DNA of 64,000 bases, taken from assembly GCF_002754375.1 (NCBI RefSeq), contig NZ_PEFF01000001.1, forward strand, positions 2,996,501 through 3,060,500. Direction: 5' to 3'. Below, piece after piece: positions 53,399 through 61,618 of this stretch. The notes under the pieces were generated by a model that searched no databases, was not told where the DNA came from, and saw nothing but the letters and a program-made list of their open reading frames with translations. A program made the position numbers and the translations under genes. Numbering within the stretch: position 1 is the stretch's first letter; each line of letters starts with the position of its first letter. Source of the DNA: Variovorax sp. 54. Lineage in GTDB: Bacteria > Pseudomonadota > Gammaproteobacteria > Burkholderiales > Burkholderiaceae_C.

Positions 53399-54361
53399 AT
53401 GAGCCTCGAACGCACCCTGACCGTCCGCGTCGAACGCATCTCGCGCCAGACGCCGGAAATTTTGGCCTTCGAGCTGACGCATCCGTGGGGCCGCGCGCTG
53501 CCCGGCTACGAGGCCGGCGCGCACATCGACGTGCACATGCCCGGCGGCTTCTCGCGCCAGTACTCGCTGGCGCGCGCGCCGTCAGGCACCGGCTCTTACG
53601 TGATCGGCGTGAAGCGCGAGCACGCGAGCCGCGGCGGCTCGGCCTCGATGCACGAGCGCGTGCGCGAGGGCGACCTGATCGCGATCAGCGCACCGCGCAA
53701 CACCTTCCCGCTGCGCGCCGAAGCCCGTCGCCACCTGCTGCTGGCCGGCGGCATCGGCATGACGCCGCTGCTGGCCATGGCGCAGGCGCTGGCCGCGCGC
53801 GGTGCCGACTTCACGCTGTGCGTGTTCGCGCGCAGCGAGGAGCACCTGGCCTTCGCCGAGGCACTGCACGCGCCCGCGCTGGCGCCGCACCTGAAGCTGC
53901 ACCTGGACCAGGGCGACGCATCGCAGCGCATCGACCTGCGCGCCCTGCTGGCCGAACGCGCGCCCGACACGCACCTGTACGTCTGCGGCCCCGGCGGCTT
54001 CATGCAAGCGGTGCGCGAGGCCGCCGCGCACTGGCCCGAAGATGCGCTGCACACCGAGTACTTCGCCGCGCCCACCGGCACGGCCGCCGCCACCACGGGC
54101 CTGCCCTTCACGCTGAAGCTGGCGCGGCGCGGCATCGAGGTGCCGGTGGCAGCCGACCAGACCGCGGTTGACGCCTTGCACGAGGTCGGCATCGACATCC
54201 CCGTGTCGTGCCAGCAAGGCCTGTGCGGCACCTGCGTGGTCGAGGGCGACGGCGAAGGCGCCGAGCACCGCGACTTCTGCCTCACGGGCACCGAGCGGCG
54301 CACCAAGGTGGCACTGTGCTGCTCGCGCGCCAAGGGCCTCGACCTGGTGCTGCAGCTGTGA
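53399..54361 (+). CDS. VanB/PDR-type flavin and [2Fe-2S] reductase
   Basis: A 320-residue electron-transfer protein in phthalate-dioxygenase-reductase order: FMN-binding domain (residues 1-105, RQYSLARAPS near 58), NAD-binding domain (105-225, LAGGIGMTPLLAMAQ, CGPGGFM), and a C-terminal plant-type ferredoxin with CQQGLCGTC and a fourth Cys near residue 293. It normally supplies electrons to a Rieske oxygenase, but none is in the window. The final codons overlap the TetR gene's GTG start (GTGA). Confidence 0.92.
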   Translation: MSLERTLTVRVERISRQTPEILAFELTHPWGRALPGYEAGAHIDVHMPGGFSRQYSLARAPSGTGSYVIGVKREHASRGGSASMHERVREGDLIAISAPRNTFPLRAEARRHLLLAGGIGMTPLLAMAQALAARGADFTLCVFARSEEHLAFAEALHAPALAPHLKLHLDQGDASQRIDLRALLAERAPDTHLYVCGPGGFMQAVREAAAHWPEDALHTEYFAAPTGTAAATTGLPFTLKLARRGIEVPVAADQTAVDALHEVGIDIPVSCQQGLCGTCVVEGDGEGAEHRDFCLTGTERRTKVALCCSRAKGLDLVLQL

Positions 54362-55008
54362 GCGTGACGGACACCGACAGCGAAGCACCCGCCACGCGCG
54401 GGCGTTCGCGCAAGTACACGCAGGTGCTGGGCCTCATCAACCAGGCCGCGATCGAGGTGTTCGCGAGCGAAGGCCTGGCCGGCGCGTCGACGCAGGCCAT
54501 CGCCGACAAGGCCGGCCTGTCGAAGGCGCAGCTGCACTACTACATCGAGAGCAAGGAAGCGCTGTACCGGCAGGTGCTGCAGGACATCCTGACCGACTGG
54601 ATCGTGGTGTTCGGCTTCAGCGACGAGGCCTTCGGCCCGCGCAAGGTGCTGGGCGATCTCATCCAGCGCAAGATGATGTTCTCGTTCGAGCACCCGCTGC
54701 GCTCGCGCATCTTCACCGCCGAGATGATGCGCGGCGCGCCCGTCATCAACAGCATGATGGACACGAGCAAGCAGCGCACCGACCAGGCCGCCGCCGTGAT
54801 CCAGAACTGGATGAACCAGGGTCTGATGGACACAGCCGACCCGATGCTGGTGCTGTTCCACATCTGGGCCGTGACGCAGTTCTACGCCGACCACGCCACG
54901 CAGGCGGCCTACTACCGCAGCGCCGCGTCCCAGGGGGAAGACAAGGACCGCCGCTACCTGATCGAACAGGTGACGGAGTTTTTGCTCAAGGGCGCGGGCG
55001 TCAAGTAG
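54358..55008 (+). CDS. RutR-like TetR-family regulator
   Basis: A 216-residue TetR-family regulator with an N-terminal HTH (AIADKAGLSKAQLHYYIESKEALY, given here in pieces AIADKAGLSKAQ and HYYIESKEAL near residue 45) and a YcdC/RutR-type ligand domain. RutR in E. coli senses uracil and controls pyrimidine and purine breakdown. The GTG at 54358 overlaps the reductase stop, so it is the last gene of the run. It probably controls this cluster, and possibly the RidA/amidohydrolase genes whose 3' ends overlap its own by 8 bases. Confidence 0.85.
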   Translation: MSVTDTDSEAPATRGRSRKYTQVLGLINQAAIEVFASEGLAGASTQAIADKAGLSKAQLHYYIESKEALYRQVLQDILTDWIVVFGFSDEAFGPRKVLGDLIQRKMMFSFEHPLRSRIFTAEMMRGAPVINSMMDTSKQRTDQAAAVIQNWMNQGLMDTADPMLVLFHIWAVTQFYADHATQAAYYRSAASQGEDKDRRYLIEQVTEFLLKGAGVK

Positions 55009-55468
55009 CGCTGCGCAGGGGCAGGAACATGGTGGCTTCGACTTCCACCAGCACCTCGTCGCCCGGTAGAAAACGCGACACCTCGACCACCGTGCTCACC
55101 GGCGGCTCGCCCGGATAAAACAGGCCGCGCACGCGGTTGTAGAACGCGTAGTGCGGCAGGTGGCGGAAGTACTGCACCAGCTTCACCACGTCTTCCATGG
55201 TGCCGCCGTGCTCCGCCGCGATCTGGCGGATGCGCTCCAGCACGAACCAGCTCTGCGCCACGATGGGCGCCTCGAAGATGTCGACCGACATCTGGCCCGT
55301 GGCGTAGCCCACGCCCTGCAGCGCGGTGCGCGCTTCTTCGGGAATGGCGTCGTAGCCCGCCACCGCGCGGCGCGTGGCCGGGTCGACGGCGACCACGCCG
55401 CTCATGAAAACGAAATCGCCGACGCGCTTGGCGGCGGCATAGTTGGCCATCGGCTTGCCCATGCTCAT
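55001..55468 (-). CDS. RidA-family protein
   Basis: A 155-residue YjgF/YER057c/UK114 protein. It has the family endings EVSRFLPGDEVLVEVEATMF near residue 140 with the conserved Glu. The usual catalytic Arg before it (PxARxTV) is not found: here the segment reads PPVSTVVEV, so imine deaminase activity of the RidA type is doubtful. Start overlaps the amidohydrolase stop. As the last gene of the threonate operon it may process an amine intermediate made by the amidohydrolase. Confidence 0.85.
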   Translation of the reverse strand: MSMGKPMANYAAAKRVGDFVFMSGVVAVDPATRRAVAGYDAIPEEARTALQGVGYATGQMSVDIFEAPIVAQSWFVLERIRQIAAEHGGTMEDVVKLVQYFRHLPHYAFYNRVRGLFYPGEPPVSTVVEVSRFLPGDEVLVEVEATMFLPLRSAT

Positions 55469-56670
55469 GGTGTGTTCGGCTCCAGAAGTTGACCCGCGCG
55501 GTAGACGCTGCGCAGGCGGCCGCGCGGGCCGATGAGTTCGTGTTCGTCGGTGGCGGCCAGCACCACCAGGTCGGCCGGGCAGCCCGGCGCGATGCGGCCG
55601 TCCCACGCGAGCCCCAGCGCCTTCGCGGGGTTCACGGTGATGGTGTCGAGCCAGTCGGCGGCGGGCGCGAGGTGCGCCATCTGCACGCCCAGGCCGAAGG
55701 TCTCGAGCAGGTCGTAGCTGCCGTAGGGATAGAAGGCGTCCTGCACGTTGTCGGTGGCCAGGCTCGCGCGCAGGCCGTGCGCGGCGGCCTCGCGGATGCG
55801 CGTGATGCCGCGCGCCACGGGCGTGCGATCCCACGCGCCCTGCAGGTAGAGGTTGGTGGTCGGCAGCGCGACCAGGTGCAGCCCGGCACCGGCGCACAGC
55901 GTGAGTGTTTCGGCGGCCACCGCATCGTCCTGCACCGAGAGTGAGCAGGCGTGGCCGCAGACCACGCGGCCCTTGAAGTCGCGCGCGCGCACCAGCTGCG
56001 CAATGCTGCGCAGGCCGCTGGCGTCGGTGTCCAGGCCTTCGTCGACATGGAAGTCGAGCGTCAACCCGTGCTGCTGCGCGAGGTCGAACACGCGGCCCAG
56101 CTTGGGGACCAGGCCTTCGTTGCGGTAGACGAAAGCGCCCAGCGCTCCGCCCGCGCGCTTCACGTCGCGTGCGATGCGCTCGCCGGCCGCGAGGTCGGCG
56201 AACACGTCGAGCGGCACGAGGGCGACGAACTGCAGCGCGATGCGCCCGGCCCATTCTTCGCGCAGCGCCTCGAACACGGCCAGCGCGGCCGGCGGCTCGG
56301 GCTCGACCCAGTCCAGGTGCGTGCGCAGCGCGCGCGTGCCGGCGCGCCAGGCCTCGTGCAGCGCGCGCTCCATGCGCAGGCGCAGCGATGCACCGGTCCA
56401 GCTCGCGCGGTGGCGGCCCATGCGCTCGATGGCGGTGAACAGGTCGCCCTGCGCAGCGCCGACGTCCTGCACGGTGAAGTTCTTGTCGATGTGCGCGTGC
56501 GCCTCGACGAGCGCGCTCAGCAGCGTGCCGCGCGCTTGCGTCTGCGACGCGCTGGGCACGATGGACGCGATCTTGTCGCCGTCGATCGTGACGTCGAAGA
56601 CCTGCGCATCGCCCGCTGCTGCAAAACCTCGCAGCGGCATCGGGATGCGCAGCGCTTCGAGCGTCGTCAT
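55465..56670 (-). CDS. Cytosine-deaminase-like amidohydrolase
   Basis: A 401-residue metal-dependent deaminase of the CodA/amidohydrolase superfamily. Landmarks are the HAHIDK metal pair near residue 74, FHVDEGLD near 215, [10 protein letters not shown] near 250 and [12 protein letters not shown] near 320, which fits cytosine deaminase and related N-heterocycle deaminases. It overlaps otnI and the RidA gene by 4 bases. Deaminase substrates of this group include cytosine, isocytosine and creatinine analogues; the actual one is not known. Its link to sugar-acid genes is unusual. Confidence 0.88.
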   Translation of the reverse strand: MTTLEALRIPMPLRGFAAAGDAQVFDVTIDGDKIASIVPSASQTQARGTLLSALVEAHAHIDKNFTVQDVGAAQGDLFTAIERMGRHRASWTGASLRLRMERALHEAWRAGTRALRTHLDWVEPEPPAALAVFEALREEWAGRIALQFVALVPLDVFADLAAGERIARDVKRAGGALGAFVYRNEGLVPKLGRVFDLAQQHGLTLDFHVDEGLDTDASGLRSIAQLVRARDFKGRVVCGHACSLSVQDDAVAAETLTLCAGAGLHLVALPTTNLYLQGAWDRTPVARGITRIREAAAHGLRASLATDNVQDAFYPYGSYDLLETFGLGVQMAHLAPAADWLDTITVNPAKALGLAWDGRIAPGCPADLVVLAATDEHELIGPRGRLRSVYRAGQLLEPNTP

Positions 56671-57485
56671 GCGCGCTGGCGCCAGTCGCGCAGCCAGCCC
56701 AGGCCGGCCGAGGTGCCGCCGGGCTCCATGCCGCGGCGCGGGCGGTATTCGCAACCGACCCAGCCTTGCCAGCCGCATTGCGCTGCCACCTCGTCGATCA
56801 CGCCGAAGAGGTAGTCGTAGTTCTGCTCGCCGACATCGGGCTCGTGGCGCTCGGGCACGCCCGCGATCTGCAGGTGGCCGACGCGGCCGGTCGGCAGGTA
56901 CTGGCGCAGCTTCATCGCCACGTCGCCCTCGCCGATCTGGCAGTGGTACAGGTCCATCTGCACCTTGAGGTTGGCGGCACCGACGGTCTCGACGATCTGG
57001 TGCGCGTGGTCCTGCCGGTTGAGAAAGAAGCGCGGGATGTCGCGCGTGTTGATCGGCTCGATCAGCACATCGCGCCCGGCCTTCGCGGCCTCGGCCGCGG
57101 CCCAGCGCAGGTTCTCGACATAGACGGCTTGCGCCGCCTCGCGTGCGAGGCCTTCGGGCACCAGGCCGGCCATGACGTGGATGCGCGGGCAGTCGAGCGC
57201 CACGGCGTAGTCGATGGCCTTGGCAATGCCCTCGCGGAACTCGCCCTCGCGCCCCGGCAGGCAGGCCAGGCCGCGTTCGCCGCCGGCCCAGTCGCCGGGC
57301 GGACCGTTGAACAGCACCTGCTGCAGGCCGTTGTGCTTCAGGCGGGCAACGATCTCTTCTTTGCTGAAGTCGTAGGGAAAGAGGTACTCGACGGCCTGGA
57401 AGCCGTCTTTCGCGGCGGCGTCGAAGCGGTCGAGAAATGCGAGCTCCGGGTAGAGCATCGAGAGGTTGGCGGCGAATTGAGGCAT
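56667..57485 (-). CDS. otnI: 2-oxo-tetronate isomerase (Hyi family)
   Basis: A 272-residue TIM-barrel isomerase related to hydroxypyruvate isomerase. In the threonate/erythronate pathway OtnI converts 2-oxo-tetronate to 3-oxo-tetronate. Family sequence includes [11 protein letters not shown] at the start, [16 protein letters not shown] near residue 58, and metal ligand regions IEPINTRD near 145 and MDLYHCQI near 185. It overlaps the amidohydrolase gene and lies 12 bp after otnC. The name OtnI over Hyi follows from the neighbours otnC, otnK, denD and ltnD. Confidence 0.9.
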   Translation of the reverse strand: MPQFAANLSMLYPELAFLDRFDAAAKDGFQAVEYLFPYDFSKEEIVARLKHNGLQQVLFNGPPGDWAGGERGLACLPGREGEFREGIAKAIDYAVALDCPRIHVMAGLVPEGLAREAAQAVYVENLRWAAAEAAKAGRDVLIEPINTRDIPRFFLNRQDHAHQIVETVGAANLKVQMDLYHCQIGEGDVAMKLRQYLPTGRVGHLQIAGVPERHEPDVGEQNYDYLFGVIDEVAAQCGWQGWVGCEYRPRRGMEPGGTSAGLGWLRDWRQRA

Positions 57486-57497
57486 GGGGTGTTTGTA

Positions 57498-58163
57498 CTA
57501 CCAGCGCGCACCGAAGGTGCGGCGCAGTTCATCGATCTGATCGGGGGCGAGCGGTGCGGGCCGGGTGGCCTGCGTGAGCATCTGCAGGCGTGCGGTTTCT
57601 TCCAGCTCTTCGAGCACGGCCATCGCGGCGGCCGGCGTCTCGTGCCAGACGTTGGGGCCCAGGCGCGCGAGCATCGCCGCGCGGATCGGCGTGCCGGCCG
57701 CGCCGTAGCGCGCGATGGTGTGTGCCACCTGCTCGGCCGCCTCGGGCGCGCCGGGGCGGTGGTACGGGATGACCGGCACATGGCCGACCTTCATCACGAA
57801 GTAGGGCGTGAGCGCGGGCAGCAGTTCGGCCTGCGGATTGCCCAAGGTCAGGGCGACGCAGTGCGTGCTGTGCGTGTGGATCACGCAGGCCGTGCCCGCA
57901 TCGAACGCGCGCGCGGCGGCGTAGATGCGCGTGTGCAGCGCGATGGTCTTGCTGGCGCGGTCGCCGCCCGTCTGCTGGCCTTGTGCATCGAGCCGTGCGA
58001 GCCGCGCGGGGTCGAGAAAGCCCAGGCAGGCATCGGTCGGCGTGATGAGGAACCCGTCGTCCAGCCGCACGCTGATGTTGCCGGCCGTGGCATGCACGTA
58101 GCCGCGCTCGAACAGGCTGCGGCCGACGCGGCAGATTTCTTCTCTGGCTTGGGTTTCGGTCAT
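57498..58163 (-). CDS. otnC: 3-oxo-tetronate 4-phosphate decarboxylase
   Basis: A 221-residue class II aldolase-family enzyme. It decarboxylates 3-oxo-tetronate 4-phosphate to dihydroxyacetone phosphate. GNISVRLDDGFLITPT near residue 28 and the zinc-binding HTHSTH near residue 95 are clear, with a further His in HVPVIPYHRPG. It sits between the REP-like repeat and otnI. The product feeds into glycolysis through fructose-bisphosphate aldolase and triose phosphate enzymes. Confidence 0.92.
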   Translation of the reverse strand: MTETQAREEICRVGRSLFERGYVHATAGNISVRLDDGFLITPTDACLGFLDPARLARLDAQGQQTGGDRASKTIALHTRIYAAARAFDAGTACVIHTHSTHCVALTLGNPQAELLPALTPYFVMKVGHVPVIPYHRPGAPEAAEQVAHTIARYGAAGTPIRAAMLARLGPNVWHETPAAAMAVLEELEETARLQMLTQATRPAPLAPDQIDELRRTFGARW

Positions 58164-58197
58164 GTCGGATGTCGATGCACGTTGTTCCGGTGTTGCT

Positions 58198-58313
58198 CCC
58201 TCTCCCGCTGGCGGGAGAGGGCTGGGGTGAGGGCTGCGAGCGATGGAAGGTGCGGTGCAAGTGCAAAGGCCGCGGGGCCCTCACCCTAACCCTCTCCCCC
58301 AGGGGGAGAGGGG
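58198..58313. repeat. REP/MITE-like double-hairpin element in the otn operon
   Basis: Two hairpins, CCCTCTCCCGC/GCGGGAGAGGG (58198-58221) and CCCTCTCCCCC/GGGGGAGAGGG (58290-58312), are linked by inverted GGGGTGAGGG and CCCTCACCC segments so the whole 116 bp is an imperfect palindrome. Similar sequence is scattered in many proteobacterial genomes. It lies between otnK and otnC. Confidence 0.8.
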
Positions 58314-58330
58314 ACCACACGAACACAGCG

Positions 58331-59614
58331 CTATGCGAGCACTGTAAAAGCTTTGGTGAAGAAATCGTCGCTGCCGAAGTTGCCCGACTTCAGCGTGATG
58401 TGCAGCCCGGCTTCGGGCGCCGCGTCGGAACGCGCATGGCACCACGGCACGCCGGGGTCGATCTGCGGACCGATCTGCATCTGCGCGATGCCCAGCGCCT
58501 GCACGCAGGCGCCCGAGGTCTCACCGCCGGCCACCACCAGCTGGTGCACGCCGCGCTCGACCAGGCCGCGCGCGATGGCGGCGATGGTGCGTTCGACCAT
58601 GGCGCCGGCCTCTTCCACGCCGAGCCGTCCCTGCACCGACTTCACGGCGCCGGCTTCGGCGGTCGAGTAGACGAGCACAGAACCCTTGTCGATCAGCGGT
58701 GCGGCCCAGGCCAGCACTTCGGCGGCCACGTCCACGCCCGCCGCGATGCGCAGCGGGTCGATGGCCATCGCCGCGCCGCCGCGCTGGATGAAGTCGAGCA
58801 CCTGCCGGTTGGTGGCGAGCGAGCAGCTGCCCGACACCACCGCGGTCTTGCCGCCGGCCTTCGGCAAGGCGCTGGCCTGCGACGACGGCGCGAGGCCGAA
58901 GTTGGCCGGCAGGCCGATGGCCACGCCCGAGCCCGCCGTGAGCAGCGGCAGCTTCGCGAGCGCCGGGCCCATGCGCAGCAGGTCGTCGTTCGAGACCGCG
59001 TCGACGATGGCGATGGTCACGCCCTCGGCCTTCAATTGCGCGATGCGTTCTTCGATGGCCGCTGCGCCGCGTGCCACCACCGCGTGGTCGATGAGGCCCA
59101 CCTTGCGCGTGCACTGCGCCTGCAGCACGCGCACGAGGTTCGGGTCGGTCATCGGCGTGAGCGGATGGTTCTGCATGCCGCTCTCGTTGAGCAGCACGTC
59201 GCCCGCGAACAGGTAGCCCTTGAACACGGTGCGCTTGTTGTCGGGGAAGGCGGGCGTGGCGATGGTGAAGTCGCAATGCAGCGCGTCCATCAGCGCCTCG
59301 GTCACGGGGCCGATGTTGCCCCTGACCTCGCCGGTGAAGGTGCTGTCGAAGGTGGAGCAGTACTTGAAGTAGATCTGCTGCGCGCCCTGCGCCTGCAGCC
59401 AGCGCAGCGCCTCGAGCGACTGCGCGATGGCCTCGGCCGGCGCGATGGTGCGCGACTTGAGCGCGACCACCACCGCATCGACGTCGGCATCGAGTGGCCC
59501 TTCGGGCACGCCGATGGTCTGCACCACGCGCATGCCGGCGCGCACGAGGTTGTTGGCCAGGTCGGTGGCGCCGGTGAAGTCGTCGGCGATGCAGCCGAGC
59601 ACAAGCTTCGCCAT
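58331..59614 (-). CDS. otnK: 3-oxo-tetronate kinase (four-carbon acid sugar kinase)
   Basis: A 427-residue kinase of the DUF1537 family, phosphorylating 3-oxo-tetronate at C4. Domain I starts CIADDFTGATDLANNLV (residues 8-24), the family's DDxTG signature; the C-terminal nucleotide domain contains VVAGGETSGACVQAL near residue 365. It lies 4 bp from denD (both on the minus strand) and is separated from otnC by the REP-like repeat. Confidence 0.93.
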   Translation of the reverse strand: MAKLVLGCIADDFTGATDLANNLVRAGMRVVQTIGVPEGPLDADVDAVVVALKSRTIAPAEAIAQSLEALRWLQAQGAQQIYFKYCSTFDSTFTGEVRGNIGPVTEALMDALHCDFTIATPAFPDNKRTVFKGYLFAGDVLLNESGMQNHPLTPMTDPNLVRVLQAQCTRKVGLIDHAVVARGAAAIEERIAQLKAEGVTIAIVDAVSNDDLLRMGPALAKLPLLTAGSGVAIGLPANFGLAPSSQASALPKAGGKTAVVSGSCSLATNRQVLDFIQRGGAAMAIDPLRIAAGVDVAAEVLAWAAPLIDKGSVLVYSTAEAGAVKSVQGRLGVEEAGAMVERTIAAIARGLVERGVHQLVVAGGETSGACVQALGIAQMQIGPQIDPGVPWCHARSDAAPEAGLHITLKSGNFGSDDFFTKAFTVLA

Positions 59615-59617
59615 CGC

Positions 59618-60631
59618 TCAGCCCTTCAGCGGCAGCGTGACCGCCTGTGCGTTCTCGCGCACGTAGTCGCGCAGGATGGCGTCGAAGCTGGCGTCGGCCT
59701 TCAGGCCCAGCGCCTCGGCGCGCGCGGCATGGATGCGGCTGGGCCAGCTGGTGACGATCTTCGCGATGGCGGTGTCGGGCTCCCAGTCGATGAGGGCGGT
59801 GGCCTCGGTGCCGGCGATGCGCTCGAGCGCCTGCGCCATCTCGCGCACGGTGGTGGTCAGCGCGGGCAGGTTGATCGCGGTGCGTGCGCCCCATTCGGCA
59901 GCGCCGGCGGTGGCCGCGCGCACGATGCCGGCGACGGTGTTGCCGGGCGAGGCCAGTGCGACCGGCGTCTCGGGCGCCACGGGGCAGCGTGCGCGCACGC
60001 CGGCCAGCGGCTCGCGCAGCATGCCGCTCAGGAAGCTGGAGGCCGCGCCGTTCGGGCGGCCCGGGCGCACCGACACCGTCATGAGCCGCACGTTGCGGCC
60101 CTGCACGAAGCCCTTGCGCGTGTAGTCGGCCACGAGCTGCTCGCCGATGAACTTCTGGATGCCGTAGCTGTTCTGCGGCGTGGGCAGCGTCGTGTCTTCG
60201 ATCACCGCGGGCAGGCGCTGCTCGGGCGAATCGCCGAACACGGCGACGGAGCTGGAGAACACGAACACGGGCGCATGACCGGCGCTGCGGCAGGCGTCGA
60301 GCAGGGCGCGCGTGGTGTCGAGGTTGCTGCGCATGCCGAGGTCGAAGTCGGCCTCGCACTCGCCGCTCACGGCGGCGGCGAGGTGGAACACGGCGTCGGT
60401 GTCGGCCAGCGGCAGCGCGCCATTGGCGGCCTGTTCGTAGAGGTCGCCCTGCACGAACTGGATGCGCGCGTCGGCGGCGAGGTCGGCGGGCGGCGGCACA
60501 CGGTCGGCGAGCGTGATGCGTGCGATGTCCTGGGGCTGGCCGCCGGCCAGTGCGAGCGGGCCGCCTGCGAGCAGGGTGCGGGCGAGGCGGGCGCCGAGGA
60601 AGCCGCAGCCGCCGGTGATGAGAACGTTCAT
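59618..60631 (-). CDS. denD: D-erythronate dehydrogenase
   Basis: A 337-residue SDR-extended/NAD-dependent epimerase-fold enzyme. It oxidises D-erythronate to 3-oxo-tetronate with NAD+. The Rossmann motif GGCGFLGARLA is at residues 7-17, and the Tyr/Lys pair is in SYGIQKFIGEQL near 145-156. Its start at 60631 is inside a longer open frame; homology begins at MNVLITGG. It lies 41 bp after ltnD and directly before otnK in the operon. Confidence 0.92.
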   Translation of the reverse strand: MNVLITGGCGFLGARLARTLLAGGPLALAGGQPQDIARITLADRVPPPADLAADARIQFVQGDLYEQAANGALPLADTDAVFHLAAAVSGECEADFDLGMRSNLDTTRALLDACRSAGHAPVFVFSSSVAVFGDSPEQRLPAVIEDTTLPTPQNSYGIQKFIGEQLVADYTRKGFVQGRNVRLMTVSVRPGRPNGAASSFLSGMLREPLAGVRARCPVAPETPVALASPGNTVAGIVRAATAGAAEWGARTAINLPALTTTVREMAQALERIAGTEATALIDWEPDTAIAKIVTSWPSRIHAARAEALGLKADASFDAILRDYVRENAQAVTLPLKG

Positions 60632-60672
60632 GGTGTGTGTCTTTCCTGATCGGTGGAGCGCAACGCTCAATG

Positions 60673-61602
60673 CTATTTCTTCGATTCTTTCGCAGCAGGC
60701 AATTCGATGCCCGGGAAGATCTTGATGACCGCGCTGTCGTCTTCGCGCGCGAAGCCGGCCGTGGAGGCCTGCATGAACATCTGGTGCGCGGTGGACGACA
60801 GCGGCAGCGGAAACTTGCTGGCGCGCGCCACGTCGAGCACCAGGCCCAGGTCCTTCACGAAGATGTCGACGGCCGACAGCGGCGTGTAGTCGCCCGCGAG
60901 CACGTGGGCCATGCGGTTCTCGAACATCCAGCTGTTGCCGGCGCTGTGGGTGATGACCTCGTACAGCGCGTCGGGGTTCACGCCCTCGCGCAGGCCCAGT
61001 GCCATGGCTTCGGCCGCAGCGGCGATGTGCACGCCGGCCAGCAGCTGGTTGATGACCTTCACCTTGCTGCCCGCGCCGGCCGAATCGCCCAGGCGGTAGA
61101 CCTTGGCGGCCATCGCGTCGAGCATGGCGCCGGCTTTCTCGTACGCCGCGGGCGTGCCGGCGGTCATCATCGTCATCTGGCCGCTCGCGGCCTTGGCGGC
61201 GCCGCCGGAGATCGGTGCGTCGAGGTACAGGATGCCCTGCTGTGCGAGGCGCGCTTCGAGCGCGACGGACCAGTTCGGGTCGACGGTGGAGCACATCACG
61301 AACAGGCTGCCGGGCTTCATCGACGCCGCGCAGCCGGGCGTGGTGCCGTCGCCGAACAGCACCGACTCGGTCTGCGCCGCGTTGACGACCACGCTGACCA
61401 CGATGTCGCACTGCGCGCCGAGCGCAGCCAGCGTGTCGCAGGCCGTGCCGCCGTCGCGCGCGAAGGCTTCGGCGACGCCGGGGCGCACGTCGAACACATG
61501 CGGCGCATGGCCCGCGCGGCGCAGCGATTGCGCCATGCCGCTGCCCATGGCGCCCAGGCCCACGAGGCCGACGACGGGGGTGTTGGTGGAAGAAGAAGTC
61601 AT
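60673..61602 (-). CDS. ltnD: L-threonate dehydrogenase
   Basis: A 309-residue beta-hydroxyacid dehydrogenase oxidising L-threonate to 2-oxo-tetronate with NAD+. N-terminal GLVGLGAMGSGMA nucleotide motif near residue 12, DAPISGGAAKAASGQ substrate segment near 120, and catalytic Lys in GSKVKVINQLLAG near 170. Start placed at 61602, where the family begins. First of the catabolic genes after the MFS gene, 16 bp downstream. It feeds OtnI. Confidence 0.92.
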   Translation of the reverse strand: MTSSSTNTPVVGLVGLGAMGSGMAQSLRRAGHAPHVFDVRPGVAEAFARDGGTACDTLAALGAQCDIVVSVVVNAAQTESVLFGDGTTPGCAASMKPGSLFVMCSTVDPNWSVALEARLAQQGILYLDAPISGGAAKAASGQMTMMTAGTPAAYEKAGAMLDAMAAKVYRLGDSAGAGSKVKVINQLLAGVHIAAAAEAMALGLREGVNPDALYEVITHSAGNSWMFENRMAHVLAGDYTPLSAVDIFVKDLGLVLDVARASKFPLPLSSTAHQMFMQASTAGFAREDDSAVIKIFPGIELPAAKESKK

Positions 61603-61618
61603 GTCGTGCGTCCTTCGA

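Noticed and set aside
58169..60649. An 826-codon plus-strand frame opposite otnK and denD
   Set aside because: Antisense shadow of two well-identified enzymes.
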